Assembly: GCA_025526995.1 (NCBI GenBank)
Contig: JAHLKG010000003.1
Location: 1,116,001-1,180,000, forward strand
DNA: 64,000 bases
Direction: 5' to 3'
From: Powellomyces hirtus
Lineage: Eukaryota > Chytridiomycota > Chytridiomycetes > Spizellomycetales > Powellomycetaceae
Positions 27,562-39,116 of the stretch are shown piece after piece. The translations under genes and the position numbers were made by a program. The notes under the pieces were generated by a model. The model ran no database searches and had not been told where the DNA came from. It worked only from the letters and a program-made list of their open reading frames with translations. How positions within the stretch are numbered: position 1 is the stretch's first letter; every line of letters starts with the position of its first letter.

Positions 27562-28632
27562 ATGACAACAATGGCACGTAGCACCAGGAACAGCCCAATG
27601 GCAGTAGGAGAACCCGAAGTCGACACACCGACCGACAACCCCGTCGCAATGTTGGCTGCACAATTGGCGGAGACCCAACGCCTACTGCAGGAACAGATCG
27701 CAATGGGAGAAGCCCGCTTCGAAGCCCTTCTCTCAAGGATTCCGACTCCAATCCAACCAGCGGTTGCAACACCGCACGTCGACATCATCCTGGCGGAAGA
27801 AAACCGCGCACGAATGCAAGCCAAGAAGGAACGCCGCGAGAACCTTCGCAAGCAGCTGACACACTTCGACGGAAAAGGGAACAGTGAAGAAATGGTGTCG
27901 AAGGTCGATGAGTTCTTGAAGGTCCACACGCACTACCTTGAGGCAACCGACTTCAGGACGGACCACCGGGACGTCGACCACATCTCGGGGTACCTCAAGG
28001 AAACCGCCAACGAGTGGTGGCAAATGCTCAGAGATGCCGGCAACCAGCCCACAACATTGGAAGAATTCACGAGGATCCTCTGCGTCTGCTTCTACCCCGC
28101 CAACTTACGAAACACCGCAGAAGCAAAGATGAAGCGGCTGGTTTTCACTAAGAGCATATCGGAGTATATCGCCAAGTTCAATACCCTTCGGGCCCAGATC
28201 GTGACGCTCGACAACAAGGAGCGGCTTACCCCAAGGCAAGAGCGTGACTATTTCTTGACGGGATTCTCGACAAACCATGTCGGCCAGCGCATTCGGGACC
28301 ACTGCTATGCCGCAATCATGAGGAATAATGGCGCCGAGATCCCGATCACCGAGCTACAGAATGAAGCTCTACTATGCTACAGGATTCGAGGCTATGCGGA
28401 CGATGTCGCGCAGGTAACCCCCGACGGAAGAAGACGTCAGTACGCTGCAATCCAGCCGGCTCAGGTACATCGAGCGAACTAGCAAGCACGAGAAAGGGGA
28501 CGCCACACCCCCTATGCCTCAGGTCGTCCCACGCGCGGCACGGACAACCACCAAGGGATCTCAGACCGTGAGCGTATCACCTATAATGAACGTCGTGAAT
28601 GCAACGAATGTTTCAACTGCGGAGGCAAGGGG
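27562..28632 (+). pseudogene. gag: G1 gag with stop, cut at the zinc knuckle
   Basis: ATG 27562 (MTTMARSTRNSPMAVGE). Open to TAG 28480-28482, where the 62849 copy has TAT. It continues to ECFNCGGKG and is cut at AGGGG (28628-28632) by a Copia-A LTR. The first ~148 residues match G1-2 gag exactly and then diverge, marking the end of the inverted-repeat arm near 28005. Confidence 0.9.
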
Positions 28633-29007
28633 TTTTGGAGATATCGGCGTTTCCAGTACTTTATCGGAATTGCAGAGGATTGGCCGAATTCGATGTGGCC
28701 TCCAGTATACTTCATAAAGGGGGATTACAGAGCTCTTCTGTGATGCAGATGACGGTGTAGCGCTGTCAGATGCACGGAGATGTAATGTGAATGTATTTTT
28801 ATTTTTTTTTTTATGTCTTAAAGTCTTATCGGTAATGTCTCGCTTCAAGCGTTCTAATCTACTTTTTCTCCAATCACGTGATCACACGTGATCCAATTCA
28901 GCTCTTAGCGTTACCGGTATGACGGTCACGCGTTCTAGTCGGAGAATCCAAGTAAGGATCTAATGTAAGGACCAAACGTTGAGTATGCAAGTCTCAACAT
29001 TCCAATA
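28633..29007 (-). repeat. Copia-A LTR (duplicate of 14791-15165)
   Basis: Same junction (AGGGG then TTTTGGAG) as at 14790 and nearly the same sequence, including the T-rich run near 28795-28811. It is part of a direct duplication of 14516-15447. Confidence 0.88.
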
Positions 29008-29046
29008 CACCCCCTGTCCGAGCAATCGATCCGCGATGATGGGATT

Positions 29047-29273
29047 TTACTCATTCGAGAGCTCCGTCATGGACGCTTTCGTCATTGGCGTGATGGTGTT
29101 GTCGTAGTGCTTGATGCACATGCTTTCGCGATGGTATTTGAATGCCGGGGCCGGTAAAGGCTTTGTAAGTGAGTCGGCTACCAATGCAGCAGTGGGTAAG
29201 TACTCCAGATGAATCTCCTTGTCGATGTGATCACGAATGAAGTGATGTCGAATGTCGATGTGCTTGGTACGGG
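29047..29273 (-). pseudogene. pol: Copia-A RNase H tail (duplicate)
   Basis: Encodes the end of pol (HIDIRHHFI, EIHLEYLPT, ADSLTKPLPAP, stop 29047-29049). It is cut by the G1-2 3' LTR at 29274. Otherwise it matches 15205-15447. Confidence 0.85.
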
Positions 29274-29548
29274 TGTAATAATACTAGGTCCGTTGCCAGA
29301 GTCTAGTCTTCTATTCGGGAATTCCCTATGTCTAATTCTACTGTAAGATCTCTAAGTCTTGAATGCGCCTTCGTCGGAGCATTCCTACTTTTCTTCTAGG
29401 CCGCGGAGCGGCCCTGGTCACGTGATGGCCATCCGTGGCCATCCCTGAGGTCTAGTACCCTTTGGGATGCTGACGCTAGCATCCATCTCGCGCTGGACCC
29501 TTCCCGACGCGTGTCTAGGCTTAGGCTGGTGAGCCACGCCTCATTACA
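29274..29548 (-). repeat. G1-2 3' LTR (275 bp)
   Basis: On the minus strand TGTAATGAGGCGTGG to ATTATTACA, preceded by CTAAGGGGGG, a purine tract. Diagnostic bases (GAATGCTCCGACGAAGGCG, GACATAGGGAATTCCC) match the LTR at 62546. Confidence 0.93.
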
Positions 29549-30006
29549 CCCCCCTTAGATTTGCGACTATCTCTTAGGCTCAAATCTCTTCAGCGAGGCG
29601 AAGCTTGCCTAAGCCGGGCGGCGGCGGGTTAACGGATGCTGACGTGGTTGTGGGAAGATGAGGCTGGGGAGGCGGCCCTGGCGCGGGTCGCGTCGCGGTA
29701 GTCTCCGACGGGTAGTCTCCGCCCTTCGTGGTGCGCGAAATCGTCGGAAAGTCTATTTCTCTCTTCGCAGGGGCCCTAGATGAATCACGAGTAGCTTTCT
29801 CCATGCGGATTTTGATAAGTAACATCTGCTGCGCTCCGTAGGGGATGAAACACTAACACCTGAATTTCCGAGCGTTCCCAAGCAGGTCAAGCCTTTAAAA
29901 GGTACTGCCCGTTGAATCTCCCCCCTCTCGCTCTTCTTTCCTTTGTAGCTCGACACACACACACATCACACACACACACACATACATACATACATACACG
30001 AACAAC
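29549..30006 (+). promoter_or_regulatory. Candidate promoter of the G1-2 antisense gene
   Basis: 458 bp between the 3' LTR and the antisense ATG. It holds TTTAAAAG (29894-29901), a CT-rich tract (about 29917-29944), and CACACA/CATACA repeats (about 29953-29998) ending in the ATG leader. The arrangement is conserved with G1-1. No long ORF on either strand looks real. Confidence 0.5.
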
Positions 30007-30746
30007 ATGGCCGACATTGCCAACAACTCTCCTCTCCCCTCTGACACCACCACCGCGGGCAAGCGCCGTCCCGCCCAGCAACTCGCAAAAGGCACGACCA
30101 AGCGGGCCCAGCCCGCCCGGGTAAGTAGGGGTCGGTGCTCATCCTCGGCTGTGGCGATTTGTCTCATGTTCCCCGTCTTCCCTTGCTATCTACAGGACCC
30201 TTCGGTCCATGAAAAGTCCACCCCCGAGGGGTCGGCCGACTTGCCCCCCTGCTGGAAGTGCCGTCTTTTCCGTAAGGGCAAGATGTTTACGTCGGAATGC
30301 CACCATCTGGTGTGCCGGCCCTGCATTGTGGCGTTGGCCGACGACACGGTATGTTCCCCTTCGCTGAGATGCGGCCTGATGCCTTCCTGACGGTGTGGTT
30401 CCTTTGTTCCTTTTGCTTTCCAGAACGACGGCCCTCAGGGCCAGTTGACGTGCGGCGCCCCCCACTGCAGCCGGGTTCTCTTCTTTGCGGCCATCCCCGC
30501 CGGGTGCCAGTTCGCTGGCTGCAACCATGTCGGGGCGGACCTCCGCATGTTTCCATGCAACCATCTCCACTGCATGGGCCACGTCCGCGCGTAAGTAGTA
30601 CCCTTCGACCTGCTGCTGTCTTACCCGACTAACTCAGCTCTCCTCGCAGCAAGATGAACGTGGCAAATTACACCCCCCTCCGGTGCGGGTTGGGCGACCG
30701 GTGCCACGGCAACCGGTGCCAATTCTCCTTCACCAAGATTGGTTGA
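30007..30746 (+). CDS. Antisense tandem RING-like zinc-finger gene (G1-2, intact, 4 exons)
   Basis: Exons 30007-30120, 30196-30348, 30424-30590 and 30650-30746 join to 177 codons (176 aa). Introns are 75, 75 and 59 nt: GTAAGT/CTACAG, GTATGT/TTCCAG, GTAAGT/TCGCAG. Residues 1-38 are Ala/Arg/Thr-rich and basic. Module 1 is C-x2-C-x12-C-x-H-x2-C-x2-C-x17-C-x4-C (PCWKC, ECHHLVCRPC, TCGAPHC). Module 2 is C-x4-C-x11-C-x-H-x2-C-x2-H-x14-C-x5-C (GCQFAGC, PCNHLHCMGH, RCGLGDRC). Both follow the RING cross-brace spacing; the second has His at position six. The role may be E3 ligase or zinc-dependent binding. It is antisense to the element and ends facing pol, with the hairpin array between. Confidence 0.85.
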
Positions 30747-30982
30747 TTAGTTCTCCCCCCCCTCCTTCTTGTACATACTTTCACTTGTTGTCTGTTGCTC
30801 CTTCGGGGCCTGGCCTTCGGCCCGTATAATCAAATTCAGTACCACAATCTCATTGCTGTACTTGCCTTCTCATCGCTGTGCTCCCTTCAGCCTTGGAGCA
30901 TTTTGTATGCGTCCGCTGTGTCCAATGTCACTCGGCTTCCTCCCGGCTATGGTGCTCATGGTAGATGCCCTGCATCACACTT

Positions 30983-31743
30983 CTCTGTTGGGAAGACCGC
31001 CCAGCGGTTCCCCGGCCATCGTCCAACAATGCCGGTATCTCACCTAGTGAGGTCTACTGCCTTGCAGTCTTCGGCTCATTGCCCAGCGATCCCGGCATCT
31101 CGCCCAGCGAGATCTGCTGCCCAGCAGCCTTCGGCCATCGTCCAACAATGCCAGCATCTCACCTCGTGAGGTCTACTGCCTCGCAGTCTTCGGCTCATCG
31201 CCCAGCAATCCCGGCATCTCGCCCAGTGAGGTATGTCGCCCAGCGACCTTCGGCCCATCGTCAAACGATGCCGGTATCTTGGCCGAAGCCCTTCTCTTCC
31301 CCTTTGCGTGGGTATGTACTACGGCCATGGTCCCCGCGGGTCTCGAGGTACGCTGCCATGCAAATCTGGTGCCAGTCACCTTGCATCGGCAGCCGGTCGA
31401 TGCCCAGCATCACCCTTCTCACCCAGTGAGGTATGCCGCCCAGCGGCCTTTGGCCCATCGTCAAACGATGCCGGTATCTTGGCCGAAGCCCTTCTCTTCC
31501 CCTTCGCGTAGGTATGTACCACGGCCATGGTCCCCGCGGGTCTCGAGGTACGCTGCCATGCAAATCTGGTGCCGGTCACCTTGCATTGGCAAGCCGTCGG
31601 CTCATCGCCCAGCGATCCCGGCATCTCACCTAGTGGGGTATGCTGCCCAGCAGCCTTCGGCCATCGTCCAACGATGCCGGCATCTCGCCCAGCAAGGTAT
31701 GCTGCCCAGCAGCCTTCGGCCATCGTCCAACGATGCCGGAATC
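30983..31743. repeat. Hairpin array in G1-2
   Basis: Second copy of the array at 8250-9004, in the same place between the antisense gene and pol. It starts with ACCGC-CCA-GCGGT (30996-31008) and includes ATCGC, CTCGC, GTCGC, GCTGC, GCCGC, CTCAC and ACTGC stems with matching right arms. The number and order of units differ from G1-1. For example, GCTGC-CCA-GCAGC stands after a CTCGC unit where G1-1 has GTCGC-CCA-GCGAC, so units have been exchanged or converted while stems stayed paired. Confidence 0.9.
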
Positions 31744-31808
31744 TCGTACTATGATGTCCTCTACCTCAAGTAGCATCTCTCTTGTTAATTTACATTACAG
31801 CTCGCTAT

Positions 31809-34800
31809 CTAGGTTCTCTTACGTTGCCTGGCTGCTAGCCTTTGGCCGCGGTCCTCTCCGGGGTGCTCCCGGAGCCATTCTTCCAGTGCGGTCGTTCCCT
31901 TCACGTGTGCATACGGCTCCCACGTGTTCTGAGTGTTGTCGTAACCTGTCCACTTGACTAGGAACTGCTCGGTGTTCCTGTGCCATCTAGCATTTAGGAT
32001 CCTGTCCACTTGGTAGGTCTCCTGACCATCTTTGTCCTTCTCGGGCTTGGGCGGGGCGGTGACCTGTCTGTACGGGGTACCACCCGGGTCGTGGTAACGT
32101 CTCAGAATGCTGACATGAAAGACTGGGTGCAACCCGGTGAACTCCCTGGGTAGTTCGAGCTCGTAGGTGTCAGGATGCAGGCCCTTGCCGCGTACTGTGA
32201 ATGGTCCAATCCATTGCTCAGCCAGCTTTTTGTTCCTTGTTGTGACGCTGGTAATGGCGATACCCTCACGATGGAGTAAGACCTTGTCACCCTCTCGGTA
32301 TGCTTCCGTGTGCTTCTTGTGGTCGTAGTACTTTGCCTGCTGGTCCTGTGCGTCTCGGAGCCGTTGCTGCACGATGCGACTCACGTTGGCGAATTCCTTA
32401 ATCCGTCTCTCCACGGCGATTTGTGCCGATTGCCTTATCATCTCTCCGGGGTTAGGTGCCACCCATTGGTTCGGTACCCGGAGAACGCGGCCTAGATCAA
32501 TCTCGAAAGGGGATAGTCCCGTCGACGTCTGCGGCGTTCGGTTGTAGTTGTACTCGAGTGTGGGGAGTAAACTCTTCCAGTTGGAGCCGGCATAGTCAAG
32601 AAAGGGGCCCATGATCCCTTGACCGTCTTGATGGCGTTCTCCGCCTTGCCGTTGGTCTGTTGGTGTCGTGCCGACGAGAGTTCCTGCTTGACGTTGAGTG
32701 CCCGCATAAGGTACCACCAGAATTCTGATAGCCACTTGGGGTCCCGATCGCTCACGATGGTGTGGGGTAACCCCGTGTGGCGAAATGCCTGTTCCAGAAA
32801 GAGTTGAGCCGTCTCCTGAGCTGTAGCGCGTGTGTTAGTAGGTAGGAGTATCACGCGGCATGAAAGGTAGTCGACGATGAGGAGTACGGCGTCTGCCGTC
32901 TTGGTCAGTCTCTCGCCGGTGTGGTGCGGAGGGTTCTTCGTCACGTCGGGCTCTACCCGAGGTTCCCCCCCCTTAGAGTCTGACGTGGGGAAGAATATAT
33001 CCATGCCGATTTGTTGCCAACGGGCGTCGGGGATCGGTAAGCTGCAGAGGAAGCCGATCGGTGCGGCGCGCTTGTGGCGTTGGCATGTAGGGCAGGTGCG
33101 GACATATTGGTACACATCACGTTCCATGTGGGGCCAATAGTACGATTCCAGAAGTTTGGCGAGCGTTCGTTGGACACCGGAGTGACCACCGTTCGCGAGG
33201 GAGTCGTGATGAATCTGAAGGAGTGGCCCCCGCAAGCTGTCGGGGACGTACCAACGGTCATGGTACATCAAGAATCGGTGCGGGGGGGAGTCCATTGTCC
33301 GGAATCGACGTGCATGGCCGGATAGGTTCTCCGGGGGACTGTTGATGGTTAGTAAGATGTGTTGGCCGAAATCATCCGATGCGAGCGCTTGGGTCCAGTC
33401 CGCATCGGTCGGCATGTGCGTCGTGACAGGCTTCTCCGTCGACACAATGGCGGTGACCACGTCGATCTTGGCCTGGCAGGTTGCACACTTGGGAGCGTAA
33501 GTCGGGTCGCGACTGAGGAAGTCGGCGATTGAATTCCATGTGCCGGGGAGGTATTCCACTGAGAAATCGAACTGTTGGAGGAACTCGACCCAGCCCGCTT
33601 GGCGACGTGACAGGTGGGGTTGTTCCTGGAGGTAGATCAGGGATTTGTGGTCAACAAACGCGCGGAATGGGCGGCCGATGAGGTAATGGCGGTTGGCGCA
33701 TATGGATTTGACTAATCCCAGCAGTTCTTGTTCATGCACGGGGTATCGAGTCTCGGCGGGTTGCATCTTGCGGGAGTAGTATGTCACCGGGCGGAGTTGC
33801 GGAAGGTTGGCTAAGCCCGATTTGGTGGTTGGTAGTGGATGAGGGTAAGGGAAATCCCCTTTGGCCGGCTGTGCCAGCCATCCGCCGTAGGCGTAGCCCG
33901 ATGCGTCCGTGAACAAGTAGGTGTCGAGCGCTGGGTCGAAGTACGCTAGGGTGGGTGCCGAGGAGCATAATTCCTGTAAGCGTTTGAACGCTCGATCTTC
34001 CTCGTCGCCCCACTGCCATGGGCGGTTGCCAGATTGCAGATTCGTTAGTGGTAGGGCAATCTGTGCATACTCGGGGATGTATTCCTTGACATAGTTGACG
34101 AGGCCCATGAAGCTAAGGAGCTCCAGGGAGTTGGTCGGGAGAGGTCGTTCCCGGACCGTGGTCACCTTGGAGGGGGCGATACTCAGGCCATCCTTGCCGA
34201 CTCGGTGGCCGCAGAACTCGACTTCGTCAACCGCCCATTGACATTTGCTGGGTTTGACGTGAAGGCGATGTTCCGCCAGGGTCTTGAGAACCTCGTCGAC
34301 GTGCTGAATGTGCGAACTCATGTCGGTGCTGAATATGAGAATATTGTTGAGGTATGAGATCACGTAAGCGTCGTACTTGTCGCCCAAGAGTTTGTTGGTT
34401 AGTCGCTGGAATGTAGCAGGTGCATTAGTTAAGCCGAAAGGTAGAACAATGTATTCGAAATGCCCAAAACGTGTTCGGAACGCTGTTTTCTCCCTATCTT
34501 CCGGTCGAATCATGATGCAGTGATACGCGTCGCGGATGTCGATCGCGGTGAATACCCGCATGTTGACAAGCCTGTCGCGTAGTTCCGAGAGGTTCGGAAG
34601 CGGCGTGGCATCCTTGCGGGTCATCTTGTTCAGTGCCCGGTAGTCAATGCAGCAGCGTAAGCCGCCATCCTTCTTTGGGGCAAATAGGACGGGCGCGCCC
34701 CACGGGCTGCAAGAGTGTGAGATTCAACCCTTGTCCATTAAACGCTGCATCTGCTGGCCGAGCTTGTCCAGTTTGTCAGGGCTCAAATGCCGGAGTGGCT

Positions 34801-35737
34801 GCATCACGGACTTCGAGCCGGGTTTGAGCCGAATGGTGAAATTGTCCTCGCCTCGGTCCGGAGGCATGCCTGACTGCTCGGTGAATAGCGTCGTGACGTA
34901 TTTTTCTAGGGTCAGTCGGAGTGGATGGTCGGCTGCCAGCGTCTCTAGCGGGTCTTCTTGATCTGCCGCCTTGGCTTCAGTATTGGTGTGGCGTCGTTCC
35001 TCCAAGATTGCCCTTTTCTTGGCGTCGACCGTCCGTACAAATTGAGCCTCTGCGACTGGAATCGCATCTACGATGTGTACCTCGAAGACTCCAGTGATCT
35101 CGCCCTTCTTCATCAAGCGTTTCCATTGCTTGGCCGTGTAGATTCCTTCTGCATTGAGTGCTGGCTTTGCCGGCTGGAATCTGCGGGGCCGTACCTCTCG
35201 TGGGGAGAGTAGACGGGCGGCGCACGCGGATGGTGCTTCCCAGTGGCGGTTGGTCGATTTGGCTCGAAGGCTGAGGGTCTGGCCGTGGTGGTAGAACGTC
35301 ATCGTTGGAAAGCCCCCTTGGTCGAAAAGCCCTCGGACGTCCAGCCCCAATATGAATGGCAAGCCCAGTATGGCATCGACCCTGATCGGCGCGACCACGA
35401 ACGGTACGGTATCCTCCCGGTAGGTGATCTTCTCCTCGGCGAACACCGAGAGGTCCCCACAGGTCATCTTTGTTGCCCCGTAGTTTCCCGCTCTGTCGCC
35501 CCACCGGACCTCCAGCGGAGTTGGGGAGGTGTAGGTCCGGAGGCCGTGTTTGGCGGCCCAAGTGTCGCTGATGATCAGGGTGTTACATCCAGTATCAATT
35601 AGGATGCGGGCAAAGTGCCCTTGTACCTTCCCGTGGACCACAAATGTCTTCCTGTGAATGCGGAGTCCCGGTCTGTCCGTGGGGATCTTGTCTTGCATTC
35701 GGGGTTGGGGTACTGAGACGGTGCAAACGTTCAGCAC
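31809..35737 (-). pseudogene. pol: G1-2 Pol with stop and frameshift
   Basis: Same domains as G1-1 Pol. The protease keeps the normal DTG (ILIDTGCNTL). TGA at 34724-34726 replaces TGG (Trp) in RT. YLDD is YLNN near 34344-34355. A one-base deletion near 32615 (AAGGGATC for AAGGGAATC) shifts the frame inside the integrase core. The rest is open to the chromodomain (about 31858-32015; YQVDRILNAR ... VKWTGYDNTQNTWEP) and stop at 31809. Broken at several points, unlike the antisense gene beside it. Confidence 0.94.
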
Positions 35738-36942
35738 CCGGGGCGAAAATCCGAGCTGTTGACTGAGCCCCCGTCGCTGGCCGCCTTGTCTCCGGACCCT
35801 TCGGTGATCTCTACAGGGGCGGCGAACGTCCTATGCTCACCGGTTTTACCTTTACTTGCTGGGCACCCACAGGCATAATGCCCCTTCCCCCCGCAGTTGA
35901 AACATTCGCTGCGCTCACGGCGTTCGTTGTAGATGGTGCGCTCACGGCGTGAAATCCCTTGGTAGTTGTCCATACCGCGTGTGGGACGACCTGAGCCATA
36001 GGGGGTGTGGCGTCCCCTTTCTCGTGCTTGATAGTTCCCTCAATGTACCTGAGCCGGCTGGACTGCAGCGTACTGACGTCTCCTCCCGTCGGGGGTTACC
36101 CGCGCGACATCGTCCGCATAGCCTCGAATCCTGTAGCATAGTAGAGCTTCATTCTGTAGCTCGGTGATCGGGATCTCGGCGCCATTATTCCTCATGATTG
36201 CGGCATAGCAGTGGTCCCGAATGCGCTGGCCGACATGGTTTGTCGAGAATCCCGTCAAGAAATAGTCACGCTCTTGCCTTGGGGTAAGCCGCTCCTTGTT
36301 GTCGAGCGTCGCGATCTGGGCCCAAAGGGTATTGAACTTGGCGATATACTCCGATATGCTATTAGTGAAAACCAGCTGCTTCATCTTTGCTTCTGCGGTG
36401 TTTCGTAAGTTGGCGGGGTAGAAGCAGACGTGGAGGATCCTCGTGAATTCTTCCAATGTTGTGGGCTGGTTGCCGGCATCACTGAGCATTTGCCACCACT
36501 CGTCGGCGGTTTCCTTGAGGTACCCCGAGATGTGGTCGACGTCCCGGTGGTCCGTCCTGAAGTCGGTTGCCTCAAGGTAGTGCGTGTGGACCTTCAAGAA
36601 CTCATCGACCTTCGACACCATTTCTTCACTGTTCCCTTTTCCGTCGAAGTGTGTCAGCTGCTTGCGAAGGTTCTCGCGGCGTTCCTTCTTGGCTTGCATT
36701 CGTGCGCGGTTTTCTTCCGCCAGGATGATGTCGACGTGCGGTGTTGCAACTGCTGGTTGGATTGGAGTCGGAATCCTTGAGAGAAGGGCTTCGAAGCGGG
36801 CTTCTCCCATTGCGATCTGTTCCTGCAGTAGGCGTTGGGTCTCCGCCAATTGTGCAGCCAACATTGCGACGGGGTTGTCGGTCGGTGTGTCGACTTCGGG
36901 TTCTCCTACTGCCATTGGGCTGTTCCTGGTGCTACGTGCCAT
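35731..36942 (-). pseudogene. gag: G1-2 gag with in-frame TGA
   Basis: ATG 36942 (MARSTRNS); an upstream in-frame ATG at 36951 adds MTT. TGA at 36040-36042 is the same change as in G1-1. It continues to CFNCGGKGHYACGC and ends at 35731-35733. The N-terminal ~148 codons equal those at 27562, as part of an inverted repeat. Confidence 0.92.
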
Positions 36943-36970
36943 TGTTGTCATCTACGGGGTGGTGCTACCA

Positions 36971-37231
36971 TGTAATAATACTAGGTCTGTTGCCAGAGTC
37001 TAGTCTTCTATTCGGGGATTCCCTATCTCTAATTCTACTGTAAGATCTCTAAGTCTTGAATACGCCCTCGTCGGAGTATTCCTACTTTTCTTCTGGACCG
37101 CGGGGCGGTCCCAGTCACGTGATGGCCATCCGTGGCCGTCCCTAAGGTCTAGTACTCTTCGGAATGCTGACGCTAGCATCCATCTCGTGCAGGACTCCTC
37201 CCGACGCGTGTCTAGGTTCAGGCTGGCGAGC
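36971..37231 (-). repeat. G1-2 5' LTR, missing outer ~14 bp
   Basis: Runs from ATTATTACA beside the PBS (36955-36970) to GGCTGGCGAGC, then a Copia-A LTR at 37232. It mirrors 27282-27542. Confidence 0.9.
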
Positions 37232-37598
37232 TATTGGAGATATCGGCGTTTCCAGTACTTTATCGGAAATGCAGAGGATTAGCCGAATTCGATGTGGCCT
37301 CCAGTATACTTTGTAAGAGGGGGTTACAGAGCTCTTCTGTGATGCAGTTGACGATGTAGCGTTGTCAGATGCACGGAGATGTAATGTATGTGAATGTATT
37401 TTTATGTCTTAAAGTCTTATCGGTAATGTCTCGCTTCGAGCGTTCTAATCTACCTTTTCTCCAATCACGTGATCACACGTGATCCAATTCAGCTCTTAGC
37501 GTTACCGGTATAGTGGTCACGCGTTCTAGTCGGAGAATCCAAGTAAGGATCTAATGTAAGGACCAAACGTTGAGTACGCAAGTCTCAACATTCCAATA
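37232..37598 (-). repeat. Copia-A LTR (inverted copy of 26915-27281)
   Basis: Same length (367 bp) and flanks as the left-arm copy: truncated G1 LTR on one side and AAAAC of a G1 RT on the other. Few differences by eye. Confidence 0.9.
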
Positions 37599-38631
37599 GT
37601 TTTTCTCCTTATCTTCTGGTCGGATCATGATGCAGTGGAACGCGTCGCGGATGTCGATTGCAGTGGATACCCGCCTGTTGACAAGCCTGTCATGCCACTC
37701 CAAGAGGTTCGGGAGTGGCGTGGCATCCTTGTGGGTCATCTTGTTCAGTGCCCAGTCGTCAATGCAGCAGCGTAATCTGCTGTCCATCTTCAGGGCAAAT
37801 AGGACGGGTGCGCCCCACAGACTGCGAGAGTGTGAGATCCACCCCTTGTCCATTAAACGTTGCAAGTGCTGACCGAGCTCGTCCAGTTTGTCCGGGCTCG
37901 AGTGTCATAGGGGCTGCATCACGGACTTCAAGCCGGGTTGGAGCTGAATGGTAAAGTTGTCCTCGCCTCGGTCCGGAGGCATGTCTGACTGCTCGGTGAA
38001 TAAGTTGTGACGTATTTCTCTAAGGTTGCCCTCCTTCTTCATCAAGCGTTTCCGTTGCTTGGCCGTGTAGATTCCCTCCGCGTTGAGTGCTGGCCTTGCC
38101 GGCTGGAATCTGCGAGGTCGTACCTCTTGTGGTGAGAGCAGGCGGGCGATGCACGCGGGCAATGCTTCCTGATGGCGAATGGTCGGTTTGGCTTGAAGGC
38201 TGAGGGTCTGGCCGTCATGGTAGGACGTCATCGTTGAGAAGCCCTCTTGGTTGACGAGCCCTCGGATGTCCAATCCCAATATGAATGGCAAGCCCTGTAT
38301 GACATCGACCATGATCGGTGCGACCACGAACAGTACGGTCCCCTCCTAGTAGGTGATCTTTGTTGCCTTGTACCTTTCCGTGGACCATGAATGTTCCCCC
38401 GTGATTGCGGAGTCCTGGCCTGTCCGTGAGGATCTTGTCTTGCATCCAGGGTTGGGGTACTGAGACGGTGCAGCGTTCAGCACCCTGGGTGAAAACCCGA
38501 GCTGTTGGCTGAGCCCCCGTCGCTGACCACGTTGTCCCCGGGCTCTTTGGTGATCTCTACAGGGGCGGCGAACGTTCTATGCCCACCGGTCTTACCTCTA
38601 CCTGCTGAGCACCCACGGGCATAGTGCCCCT
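37599..38631 (-). pseudogene. gag-pol: G1-type gag/protease/RT fragment (inverted copy of 25882-26914)
   Basis: Exactly 1033 nt, as the left copy, with only a handful of substitutions seen (for example CpG to CpA in the TTGGAGTGGC region). It has the same internal deletion in the protease and ends at CCCCT (38627-38631) against the A4 LTR. It is not coding. Confidence 0.88.
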
Positions 38632-39001
38632 TATTGGAATGTTGAGACTTGCGTACTCAACGTTTGGTCCTTACATTAGATCCTTACTTGGATTCTCCGA
38701 CTAGAACGCGTGACCACTATACCGGTAACGCTAAGAGCTGAATTGGATCACGTGTGATCACGTGATTGGAGAAAAGGTAGATTAGAACGCTCGAAGCGAG
38801 ACATTGCCGATAAGACTTTAAGACAAAAAAAAAATACATTCACATACATTACATCTCCATGCATCTGACAACGCTACATCTTCATCTGCATCACAGAAGA
38901 GCTCTGTAAACCCCCTTTACGAAGTATACTGAAGGCCACATCGAATTCGGCCAATCCTCTGCAATTCCGATAAAGTACTGGAAGTGCCGATATCTCCAAT
39001 A
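38632..39001 (+). repeat. A4 5' LTR (370 bp)
   Basis: TATTGGAATG to TCTCCAATA, with a private run of ten A near 38826 and GAAGTGCCG near its end, both shared with 50010-50379. PBS GGTTATGAGCCCTGA follows at 39002-39016. Confidence 0.93.
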
Positions 39002-39116
39002 GGTTATGAGCCCTGAGACCGGTCGAATTCGAATCATTCTCCCTTCGTAAAACCTGTAAACTACAAGTCTTCCGTCGAAATTCAAGTGCCAAGAAAGTAC
39101 CGAGCACACCGTCAAG

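Larger units (their letters stand above)
29274..37231 (-). mobile_element. Chromovirus G1-2 with intact antisense gene (7.96 kb)
   Basis: Minus-strand order: 5' LTR (37231-36971, missing its outer ~14 bp), PBS 36970-36955, gag, pol, hairpin array, antisense gene, purine tract (29556-29549), 3' LTR 29548-29274. The 3' LTR is much closer to the LTR at 62546 than to its own 5' LTR, so the element is probably a recombinant. Confidence 0.92.

Noticed and set aside
29953..29998. CA/CATA microsatellite as a telomere-like or independent satellite
   Set aside because: Short, and in the same place upstream of the antisense ATG in both copies; better described as part of the leader.
30007..30746. Env-like gene, as in errantiviruses
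   Set aside because: The gene is antisense, Cys/His-rich, and lacks a signal peptide, membrane segment or furin-like site.
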